This document shows, piece after piece, positions 12,201 through 19,633 of a DNA stretch of 64,000 bases (the stretch's first letter is position 1; each line of letters begins with the position of its first letter). Position numbers and translations under genes: made by a program. The notes below the pieces were generated by a model. That model searched no databases and had not been told where the DNA came from. It saw only the letters and a list, made by a program, of their open reading frames with translations. The DNA is from Aldrovandia affinis (Eukaryota; Chordata; Actinopteri; Notacanthiformes; Halosauridae), in NCBI GenBank assembly GCA_029706075.1, contig JAINUG010000176.1, positions 186,001 to 250,000 of the forward strand, given 5' to 3'.

Positions 12201-12749
12201 GAACTGGAGTTGGGTTCAACCGCAGAGGACGAGAGGCCAGACGGGGTGCCCATAGAGGGGTTGCAGGGCCAGCTGGTGCCCTACAGGGCCCGGTCCTCAC
12301 CCACGACAAGCCGGGAAAGCCTGCATCCAGCCCCTGCCCTTCCACTGGTTCCTGCCCCTTCCACTGGTGAAGCGGTTTCCTTCTCCCCGGGTGGGGTGGG
12401 GCACAGCTCATTTGTGGAGCAGGTGCGGGCGCGCCTGCTGGGCTCAGCTGATGACCTGCGGGCTGTGGGCCTGCGTAAGCCTCTCTCCCCAGAGACGCGC
12501 CGTAGGCGGCGAGCTTGGCGACGCCACACCGTAGTGAATTTGGGCGGACAGGGCAACGCCCCCCTGGACATGCCCAACAAGAGACACTCCCTCACTGAGA
12601 CTTCTGTACCCCCCAACGCCCTGTCTGGCACCAAGCCGACAGGGGCCCCCCGAACCCACAACCCAGGACTATCAGGGTCCCCGGGCCCAGATCTCACCAC
12701 CCCCTCCGCACGGCCCACACCCACCTCCAGGTTCCACCAATACCTATAG
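101..12749 (+). CDS. arhgap23: Rho GTPase-activating protein 23-like, 3' part of gene (17 exons)
   Basis: This is a multi-exon gene whose 5' part lies outside the window. Exons: 101-256, 769-880, 1177-1216, 1903-2040, 2489-2815, 3365-3426, 4119-4237, 4353-4471, 4857-5009, 6101-6179, 6450-6523, 6668-6757, 7683-7808, 8011-8052, 8201-8294, 11050-11081, 11383-12749. All junctions are AG/GT and all phases match. Domains in order: a Ser-rich linker, a PH domain (exons 4-5), a linker, a RhoGAP domain (exons 9-14, finger motif GIYRVPGN) and a low-complexity C-terminal tail. Proteins of this family stimulate GTP hydrolysis by Rho GTPases and normally carry an N-terminal PDZ domain, which would lie upstream. 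ARHGAP21 is the close alternative. The NIGR and RKRKK linker after the GAP domain, and linkage to hexim1, favour ARHGAP23. One frame change is needed in the last exon. Confidence 0.9.
769..880 (+). CDS. arhgap23: arhgap23 exon, conserved pre-PH segment
   Basis: It runs from TTGAGCAG to GTAAGT. It encodes the family-specific motif [16 protein letters not shown] followed by [12 protein letters not shown], a signature of the ARHGAP21/23 pair. It ends mid-codon, completed by the next exon. Confidence 0.9.
1010..1062 (-). mobile_element. L2-type LINE/SINE 3' tail fragment
   Basis: Reverse-strand copy of the fish tail ending GCATCTGCTAAATGCC with an ATGTAAATGT repeat, left by a strongly 5'-truncated retroposon in an intron. 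Confidence 0.55.
1177..1216 (+). CDS. arhgap23: arhgap23 small exon
   Basis: This 40-bp exon encodes [13 protein letters not shown], contiguous with the previous exon in family proteins. Acceptor CTGTAG, donor GTGAGT. Confidence 0.9.
1455..1842 (-). mobile_element. CR1/Rex1-type LINE 3' end fragment (copy A)
   Basis: Read on the minus strand, it carries the decayed C-terminus of a reverse-transcriptase ORF2, then a 3' UTR ending near an AAGAACATAAGAAT tail. The same sequence recurs at 40,096 and 51,765. It fills most of the intron before the PH-domain exon and is inert. Confidence 0.75.
1903..2040 (+). CDS. arhgap23: arhgap23 exon, start of PH domain
   Basis: 46 codons in phase 0, between CTCCAG and GTAAGA. 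The end encodes [15 protein letters not shown], the first strand of the PH domain. Confidence 0.92.
2489..2815 (+). CDS. arhgap23: arhgap23 exon, PH domain core
   Basis: 109 codons, acceptor TTGCAG and donor GTCAGG. It contains [20 protein letters not shown] and ends with the C-terminal helix [15 protein letters not shown], with the usual PH tryptophan. PH domains of this subfamily bind membranes and ARF GTPases. Confidence 0.93.
3365..3426 (+). CDS. arhgap23: arhgap23 exon, PH-GAP linker
   Basis: 62 bp encoding [20 protein letters not shown], ending in phase 2 at GTGAAT. The next exon completes the codon. Confidence 0.88.
3430..3550 (+). mobile_element. SINE/LINE tail with poly(T)
   Basis: Contains GTCGCTTTGGATAAAAGCG and TCTGCTAAATGG, the conserved tail shared by fish L2-type LINEs and their SINEs, followed by about 25 T residues. 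No tRNA head is visible, so it is 5'-truncated. Confidence 0.6.
4119..4237 (+). CDS. arhgap23: arhgap23 exon, linker
   Basis: From CTGCAG to GTGAGT. It encodes a Pro/Lys-rich linker ([15 protein letters not shown]), entering in phase 2 and leaving in phase 1. Confidence 0.88.
4353..4471 (+). CDS. arhgap23: arhgap23 exon, start of RhoGAP region
   Basis: Encodes [20 protein letters not shown] followed by RLEDCQPA, the conserved lead-in to the RhoGAP fold where the substrate-binding face begins. Donor GTAAGT. Confidence 0.93.
4857..5009 (+). CDS. arhgap23: arhgap23 exon, RhoGAP arginine finger
   Basis: 51 codons in phase 0. The catalytic arginine finger lies in GIYRVPGN, with the Arg codon at 4929-4931, so the GAP site is intact. 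Acceptor CCTCAG, donor GTGAGG. Confidence 0.95.
5467..6083 (+). repeat. 34-bp minisatellite in RhoGAP intron
   Basis: About 17-18 tandem copies of a 34-bp unit that includes CTAACTCAAAGCTGTGAGGG and GCAGGGCAGTAATG. Sub-variants read GTACGG or GCATGA instead of GCAGGG, and a few units near 5,830-5,930 are shortened. It ends about 20 bp before the acceptor of the next RhoGAP exon. Confidence 0.95.
6101..6179 (+). CDS. arhgap23: arhgap23 exon, RhoGAP domain
   Basis: Encodes [19 protein letters not shown], the second conserved RhoGAP block with the Lys and Arg that contact the GTPase. The donor is the less usual GTGCGT. It directly follows the minisatellite. Confidence 0.95.
6450..6523 (+). CDS. 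arhgap23: arhgap23 exon, RhoGAP domain
   Basis: Encodes [20 protein letters not shown], a middle helix of the RhoGAP fold. Acceptor TCCGCAG, donor GTGTGT. Confidence 0.93.
6668..6757 (+). CDS. arhgap23: arhgap23 exon, RhoGAP domain
   Basis: 30 codons encoding the LP-x3[15 protein letters not shown] helix of RhoGAP domains. The donor GTCTGT is weak but keeps phase with the next exon. Confidence 0.92.
6805..7366 (+). mobile_element. Tc1-like transposon relic
   Basis: TA at 6803-6804 and 7367-7368 flank inverted ends of about 28 bp (CAGGTAACTTCCAAAATAAA and its reverse complement at the right). The interior encodes a broken C-terminal half of a Tc1 transposase: [19 protein letters not shown] with the second catalytic Asp, then DLNPIE and [16 protein letters not shown]. 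There are several stops and no N-terminal helix-turn-helix, so it is dead. It lies in the 6758-7682 intron. Confidence 0.9.
7683..7808 (+). CDS. arhgap23: arhgap23 exon, RhoGAP domain
   Basis: 42 codons with [20 protein letters not shown], the conserved N-LA-VFGP-L block including the Asn that stabilises the transition state. Ends at GTGAGT. Confidence 0.95.
8011..8052 (+). CDS. arhgap23: arhgap23 exon, end of RhoGAP domain
   Basis: 14 codons, [14 protein letters not shown], the terminal helix of the GAP domain. The acceptor has a long pyrimidine tract (CCCCCCAG). Confidence 0.9.
8201..8294 (+). CDS. arhgap23: arhgap23 exon, post-GAP linker
   Basis: Encodes [19 protein letters not shown], the conserved post-GAP motif of ARHGAP21/23. 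Ends in phase 1 at GTAAGA, before a 2.75-kb intron. Confidence 0.9.
8295..11049 (+). other. arhgap23: Large arhgap23 intron
   Basis: No conserved coding sequence is visible. The stretch holds the hAT-type MITE at 10056-10582 and otherwise AT-rich unique-looking DNA. Phase is 1 on both sides, so no exon is required between the flanking ones. Confidence 0.7.
10056..10582. mobile_element. Non-autonomous hAT-type MITE
   Basis: Ends are inverted: CAGTGGTTCTCAA at the left and its complement (TTTGAAAACCACTG) at the right, extended by the shared TGTATGCTGGTTTTCGT block. A perfect 8-bp duplication CTCTATGC lies at 10048-10055 and 10583-10590. CAGTGGTTCTCAA-like termini with 8-bp duplications are hallmarks of hAT elements. 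No transposase is present. Confidence 0.9.
11050..11081 (+). CDS. arhgap23: arhgap23 small exon
   Basis: 32 bp encoding [11 protein letters not shown], with the first D split across the intron. It matches the Ser-rich segment before GSW in the family. Acceptor TTACAG, donor GTAAGG. Confidence 0.88.
11383..12749 (+). CDS. arhgap23: arhgap23 terminal exon with apparent frame change
   Basis: It starts after CCTTAG with [14 protein letters not shown] and [12 protein letters not shown], then an acidic Glu run, and reads in one frame to about 11,980 ([10 protein letters not shown]). The family motif [20 protein letters not shown] lies in the next frame at about 12,090-12,155, and that frame continues to TAG at 12747-12749. 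Both frames are open across a Pro/Ser low-complexity segment at about 11,965-12,090. A one-base deletion (or two-base insertion) there, real or from sequencing, is needed to join them. Without it the protein would end near 12,165. Confidence 0.85.
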
Positions 12750-13959
12750 CAACAGCAACCAGACAGCCTGGCACACCAGTAACTGTAGCCACCATGACCT
12801 GACAGACTGGCAGTGCCTAGATGAAGGCGCACTCCGTAAACCATAGCAACCTTCCCACACCAGTTCCCATGCCACTGAGCTTGGCTATAGGTGTTTTGCT
12901 CCATGTTGGCATAGCATTGACTTGTGACAGTGATGTGATGGCTGCGGGCATTGGTCAATGGCCATGAGACAGTTCTGGGGCAAGATGCAGGGGCTTAATC
13001 AGTGACAGAGACAGCATGAGTGGACTGGCCTCATATCACACAGCATCCAGTCTGTTCACTTTCTTGCGTACATTCACATAGGCTCCATTTGCATTACGGC
13101 TGCTACATTGTTGCCAAAGCTTTTTATATGTGTACCATATTGTGGTAGGCCACTGCTGGATGGAGCTCATGACAGTAAATGTAAGTGCAGGCTCCACTTC
13201 CAGGAGGACAGTGCTCCGCCTCGCCCGTGCCTACCCCGCCTTGCCACACCATGTCCTGATCCAACCAATCTCCTCAGCCTCGACCACAGGAAGAGAGTTT
13301 TCACAGCAGCCAATGTGAAAACCGAGGTTCCAGAATCTTCTGTGGTTTATCAGTCGCCATAGTATTACATTTACAGGGTGATGTAATGAGGCACGCATAC
13401 AAGAGGCCAAGGAAGGCTCCAGAAGAGGAGCATACTCACACACACAAACACACACTCATATACCCATGCATGTATGCATGTGCTTGCATGCCTACGTACA
13501 CACACACACACACAGAGACAGAGCCTGACCCGAACAGTATTAGACAGACAGTGTTACCACAGGGGCCCTAGTGGAGGGTCTATAGGAGAATCTGTTTAAG
13601 GTATGATTGCTGTCTATCTGGAAGTGTGTGAAGGGGCTCTGACCTGGGAAACTGGTGTTTTTTTTTATGGGTTATTTTCCTTTCTCACTGCTCAAATGAA
13701 CCACAGGAGCCAGCCTGATGTTTAGCTGTGATCCAGAAGTGCAACAACCTCTACTGCCATGCTACCGACCCCTGCCACACACGCACACACACACATGTCC
13801 CATGCTGCCTACAGCCTGATTTATGCCTGTCTGTTGATCTGTCCATGAGCACATGCATTTGTTTGCCTGCGTGCCTGCCCACAAGTGAGTATGATTGTGT
13901 GTGAAACCATTTTGTAACATTTGTACAAAGCCTTGCTAAGTTAACCTTATATATATACA

Positions 13960-14035
<76 letters not shown>

Positions 14036-14690
14036 CATTATAATATTTGTTTTTAATTGTTTTTGTTTTGTTATTTTTCATTGTTTACAATAGTGCAGTC
14101 CAGTGCACAATCATTTCCTTCAAATTGTTACTTGAAACATGTCCCTTTCTATTTTTTTTGGTTTTATATACAGTGTATATTATATATTTTTTTGTATGGA
14201 AAAAATAAGTACTTTCATTGTGATTTGAATTCTCAAGGTGTTCCTGTGTAAAACTAAAAAAATGAACACCACAAACTGGTTTAAAAAAACCCACATTTTT
14301 GCAATTTCTGGTAACAGACACCTTCCAACTTCAATTTAAACCTCAGAGGCAACCCCAAACCTGCTTACACATGATTCCTGCAAATAGGTCGAAACAAAAA
14401 TTGACTTCTTTACCTTGGGTATTCAGGCTTTGCTTCTGCTTGGATGTGTTCCCTCTCCTATTCTTGGAATTGCCTGTGAATGTCAGTTTTCTGCATTTGA
14501 ACAGACCAGCTACTGTCACTTGCTACACTCCTTCCCCATCTTTGAATTGTCAGTCTTTCTCATGGGTTCTTTTGCTTAAGGCCTGAGTGACTGAGTTCAG
14601 GCCGGTGAAGCCGCTCAGCCTATATGTTCATTCTGCAACTATACACGCACATACTATCTCTTTTTTATTAAAGCTGGATGTGTAATTCTA
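12750..14690 (+). other. arhgap23: Probable arhgap23 3' UTR
   Basis: There is no conserved ORF after the TAG. An ATTAAA at 14667-14672 is the first plausible poly(A) signal, giving a 3' UTR of about 1.9 kb. Further AATAAA sequences occur near 15,458. The end point is inferred. Confidence 0.5.
13963..14033. repeat. (TG)n(TA)n compound microsatellite
   Basis: About 18 TG units pass directly into about 17 TA units, within the probable arhgap23 3' UTR. Confidence 0.95.
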
Positions 14691-16221
14691 GTATGTGTAG
14701 TTTCAACATTCTGTCACTGGTACAAATAGAAATAACGTTGGGGGATCAGTGTAGTTCCTCTGTCAGTGATGTACCTTCTCATGGTCAATTGTGCTGTTTC
14801 ACCCCTTTGACTGGACCTTGAACTATTTCCAATACAAATCATCACAAATAGGTGCAGACCAGGCTCACATTTGGTTACGGCAATGTTACGGAGGGGTGCA
14901 AGAAAAAAGAAGGGGGGAAGGGGTTGCCAGGGAGATGCAGGTATTCTAGGTATTACAGGGAAGCCAGAAACCTGTGAGTGCATTTCATCCAATCGCATGG
15001 TCTTACTCTGTGAAAGCTTTCCCCATATTCTGTGACATTTGTCACTGTCCACCAAATAGAACTACTACTACTGTTTTTAAAAAAGGGTGTGTATTCCCTC
15101 TCTCTTTGTGACTTGCCTTCTACCTTAAGGCCTGTAACATTTACTTCCTCCTTGTGGTTTACAGATGTCACAGAAGCACACAAAAAAGCACACTCGGATC
15201 AAGGAGACATCTATACAGTCAGTTTTCTATACAAACAGCAACAAAATTGTAATGTTACTATAAAAATACCAGGCCTTTTCATTCTTACATAGTTCAGTCC
15301 TTTAAACAATGCAACCCCAAAAACAAGGATATACAGTGATTATAATCACTGTATATCCTTGTTTATGTTACTGTTATTCAAGTTTTTTATTTTTTATGGA
15401 TGTTCAGAAATTTTCAGAATTTTCTTTCCACTTGGAAGTTGTAGGGTAGAATGTGTAAATAAAGGTGGAAAAAGTCAGATTTAATATGTTTTCACTTCAG
15501 TCTGTAAGGCAACAAAATGTGACATTTTTGAGACAGGGTGTAGACTTTAAACAGGCACTGTATATGATGAAAATAAATCTATGAAAACAACTAGTAAGTT
15601 TTAAGTGTCTTAAGGATACTATGAATGACGATCATTTGACAGGTAAGGTATCTGGACATGTTTGGTTATGAAGGTTACTCTATTCAAGAAGTGGACTTCT
15701 CTCTCTAAATTAAAAACTCTCCATAGCTCCATAGTTCATCCATAGCATGTTCTTGCACAGGCACAGGATACATTTCCTGTATTCAGAAAACGTGATTTTA
15801 AAAAGTAATAATTTTTTTCATTTTTATTCTGGGCCCACCGCCACCACCCCTCTTTGGGGGACAACTCTTTTTTATACACACATATACACACATATACATT
15901 ATACAAGTGTATTTACAGATTGTGCAGTTCTAGATGCAAATGTGATGTCTGTCCCCCCCCAGGTGCCCTCCCCTCCTCCTACACTACCCTTCCCCCCACC
16001 CCTCCTACCACCACCACCCCCCTCCCACCCCAATACTGTTGTGTTATCTAAGTAACTAGACAGACGGACAGACAGACAGACAGATAAACAAATATACTGA
16101 GATAAATCCAGACTAACAAACCTACAGATAGATACACAAACAAGCAGATGGAGGACAGGACATTGCACAGAGTGAGATGTACAATATAACGCAAAATAAA
16201 ATAAAAATAAAAATATATATA
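14691..16221. other. Intergenic stretch without recognisable gene
   Basis: AT-rich sequence with a 44-bp palindrome at 15321-15364, a C-rich stretch near 15,950-16,030 and a GACA run at 16,066-16,084. I see no conserved coding sequence. Confidence 0.6.
15321..15364. repeat. 44-bp perfect palindrome
   Basis: The 22-base left arm AAACAAGGATATACAGTGAT plus TA is followed with no spacer by its exact reverse complement, ending ATATCCTTGTTT. It could form a cruciform or be a dimer of a transposon end. Confidence 0.95.
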
Positions 16222-16762
16222 CAGTACCAGTCAAAAGTTTGAGTACACCTTCCATCTGGACTACGGCTAAGCGGGCACTCCTTCATTCTTGAGCAAGATA
16301 ACGACCAGAAACACACCTTGAAGTTGTGCAAGAACTATCTGGTGAAGGACAACTCAAACTAAGGACCTGGCCTGCCCAGTGTCCAGACTTCAATCCCATA
16401 GAACTTGTATGGGATGAACTGGACAGAACAGTCAAAGCAAAGCAACCCACAAGTGCCTCTGGGAATTGCTGCAGGAGAGCTGGGAAGACATATCGGGTGA
16501 TTTCCTGCTGAAACTTATTAACCGAATGGCCCGTGTTTGTGAGGCTGTTATCACCGCAAAGGGTGGCTATTTTGAGGAATCCAAGATTCAATTTTCAATT
16601 AAATTTTATTGAACATTGCTTTGATGTTCCTTTTGTTTATCGTTACATGTGTTTTTTGTCATTTTCAAGTATTTAAAGAAACTTATATGGTGTAAAACAT
16701 TGTCATTTATGAGATAAGCCTAGTTTCCAGCAGGTGTACTCAAACGTTTGATTGGTACTGTG
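16222..16762 (+). mobile_element. Tc1-like deletion derivative (copy 1)
   Basis: The left terminus CAGTACCAGTCAAAAGTTTG has its inverted counterpart at the right (CAAACGTTTGATTGGTACTG). Only the last part of the transposase remains, with WPAQCPDFNPIELVWDELDR, which carries the final catalytic acidic residue region. The helix-turn-helix and first two-thirds are deleted. A second copy with the same structure is at 42028-42571. Confidence 0.9.
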
Positions 16763-16984
16763 TATATATATATATATAATAAAATTAAGCAATAATAATA
16801 AAGAAAATGGAGATTTATATTTGGAGGGGGTGTTAGAATGTTGGGGAGTGTAAAATATGGTAGTGTATGGTGGGTGTTTCTATTCTAATGTTGGTATATG
16901 GATTTGTGTATGTGTGTGTATTTTGTTTGTGTGTGGGGTTATAGTTTAACAGGCAAATTTAAGGAACTGATGAATGGGTTCCAA

Positions 16985-18889
16985 GTTTCTTAAAAATGTA
17001 TGATTTGGTTTTGGAGAGAGGCTGTCATTTTTTCAATTGATATGTATTCTGTGAGAAGGTTTAACCATTGTATGATGTTTAATGTATTTCTGCTCTTCCA
17101 GTTTAAGAGGATAGTTTTCTTGGCGATAGTTAGAATGATGAGTATCGGTTTGGTGTTTTTTATAGGGAGGTTGATTGTTGAAAGGTCTCCCAGTAGACAA
17201 AGAGATGGAGATAGTGGAATGTCGCAGCCCAAAAGCAGGGACGTTCTGTCAATGACTGCTTGCCAGAAATGTTGAGTGGGTGGGCAGAGCCAGGTGGCAT
17301 GGAAGTAGCTATCTGGGGTGTTCAGCATACAGCGTGAGCATGTGTCAGAGTCTATGAATCCCATCTTAAACATCTTGTGCTGAGTGATATGAGCTCTGAA
17401 TTACTTTATATTTAATTAGTTGTCCATTAGTATTGTTCGTCATTGAAAAGGTGTTTTCACATGTTGTATGTTGTATGTTTCTGGACATACAGATTTGTGT
17501 CCAGAAGTCGGTGTTGGTGCTGATTGAGAGGTCTTTTTCCCATTCTTTAATTGGTAGATATGTTGTCAAGTCGATTGTGGATAGTAGTTTATATAGTTTG
17601 GATAGAGTTTTCTTAGGATTTGTTATTTTATTAATTTATTCTATTAGTGAGGATGGCTGGAGGTTATTATTTATTATATTGATCCTTGATTTGATGACAG
17701 ATATTAAAGCTGTGTGATGTTAAACCGTTAGTAGTGACTGTAGCCATTGGTGAGTTGTATAGTACCCTTATCCAATGAATAAACGATTCCCCGAAACCAA
17801 CTTTGTGTAATGTTGCAAATAAATATTTCCCATTTACCCTATCAAATGCCTTTTTTGCATCCAATGATGCAATTATTGTTTTCATATTATTTTGTTTTGA
17901 TATATTCATTAGATTGAATAGGTGGCACATATTGTTTGATGAGTGTCTTCCTTTAATGAATCCTGTTTGATCAGGATGGATTAGGAGTGGGATTACGGCT
18001 TCCATTCTGGTAGCTAGTGCTTTGCTGATCATTTTTATGTCTGTGTTGATGAGTGATAGGGGGCGGTAGCTGGAGCATTGGGTTGGGTCTTTGTCAGATT
18101 TCAGTAATACTGAGATGAGGGCTGTGTTCATGTGTGGTGGGATTTTTGAGTTGTGTTTTATTTCAAGTGTCATTTTGATAAACAGTGGTGATATTGTTTT
18201 CCAGAAGTGTTTAAAGAATTCAACAAGGAAGCCATCAGGTCCTGGAGCTTTGTTGTTTTGCATCTGATAAAGTGCTTTTTGAAATTAATTGGCTGCTAAT
18301 GGTGTATTCAATTCATCTACTTGTTCTTTGTTAAGTTTTAGGAGGTCTATATTATTCAGGAAGGAGTCAATGTCTGTTGAATTTGGTTCATGGACAGAGG
18401 TGTATAACTTGCTATAGAATGCCCAGAAGGTGTTGTGTATGTCTTGAGGTGACTGCATGGTCCTCCCTGCTGAATTCTTTATCACAGGAATAATTGATTT
18501 GTCTTTATTTCATTTGAGCTGGTTTGCAAGATGTTTTCCAGATTTGTTATTATTTTCAAAATTGCCATGCCTTAGTCTCTGTATCAGAAATTGTGTTTTT
18601 TTATTTATGATATCATTTAATTGAAATGTGGCTTCTCTGAGTTCGATCTGAATTTGTTCTGTGGGATTATTAGCATAGGAGTCATTCCTTTTTTTGCTCC
18701 AGATTATTTTCAAGTTCCCGTTCCTTTTTTCTTCTTATGTGATGAGTATGAAATGATTTTCCCCCTCAGTACTACTTTGGCTGTTTCCCAGAGTAATGTG
18801 GATGAGATTTCCGGAGAATCGTTTATTTCCAAGAAGGATGCCCACTCTTTTATAAAGAATGTGTCAAAATCAGCATCTTTAAGCAGAGA
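16985..18889 (-). mobile_element. L1-clade LINE, 5'-truncated and missing RT core
   Basis: On the minus strand it starts in the endonuclease-RT linker (EWASFLEINDSPEISSTLLW), continues through RT blocks with NNKAPGPDGFLVEFF, YRPLSLINTDIKMISK and ASLDAKKAFDRVNG, and then jumps to the C-terminus (CSRCMLNTPDSYFHATWLCP). The YADD region and roughly 250 residues around it are missing between about 17,720 and 17,570. Frameshifts add to the decay. The 5' boundary abuts the Tigger-like end at 18892. Confidence 0.85.
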
Positions 18890-18891
18890 TA

Positions 18892-19560
18892 CAGGCAGTC
18901 CCCGGGTTATGAACAAGATCCGTTCTTAAGTCTGTCTTTAAGTCGAATTTGTATGTAAGTCGGAACAGGTACATACAGTTCTTATTAATCATCACTTAGT
19001 CAAATGTTTGTCTTAGTATAGTATTTATTTGACCTTTCTGTGCATATAAAACACTTAAAAAAACGTATAAATACAATAAGACATCTTAAACATAACATTC
19101 AGAACATAATAATACTGTAATAATAATAACAATACTGTAATATTAATAATAATAATACAGTAATAATAAAAGTAACTATGTACATACAGTACTGTACTGT
19201 AAAAAAAACATTAAAGAAACCGTTCTTAAAACAGTTTAGATAGAAAAAAAGAAAAAGGATCATGATTAAAGGTTAACACTCATTTGTGAGGTAACATGAT
19301 AACATTACTAACTGGATGATGCAGAAGATGATGGACTTGGAGATGGACTTTCGCAGCACTTACATCTGCACTCGCTGCTTCACCTTGAACTTTAATATTA
19401 TGTAAATTTGCTCACAATTTAAAACGATTGAACCAGCCCCTACTTGCAACAAATTCTTAGTCGCAATCGCCTTTACTTACTGCACGAGCAGCTTTTCGTT
19501 GAAATTGTCATTGAAAAGGTTTCAAGCCTTTTCTTGCACTAAAGAAAGGCTAATGGGCAT
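18892..19560 (-). mobile_element. Tigger/pogo-type DNA transposon fragment
   Basis: TA at 18890-18891 precedes a CAGGCAGTCCCCGGGTTATG terminus. On the minus strand at about 19,335-19,440 the translation GWFNRFK, one stop, then ANLHNIKVQGEAASADV is the characteristic second helix-turn-helix (CENP-B type) of Tigger transposases. The catalytic domain is deleted and the opposite terminus is not found before the neighbouring LINE, so the right edge is approximate. Confidence 0.75.
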
Positions 19561-19633
19561 ATTACGCAGATTTTTGTCTTCTATCCAAATTATCAATAGC
19601 CTTTCCATCTCAATAATTAAACCATTGCTCTCT

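Noticed and set aside
11359..12411. Minus-strand ORFs opposite the last arhgap23 exon
   Set aside because: Antisense shadows of a GC-rich, low-complexity exon.
13386..13571. ORF rich in Thr/His near 13,400-13,570
   Set aside because: It translates CA-repeat sequence in the 3' UTR.
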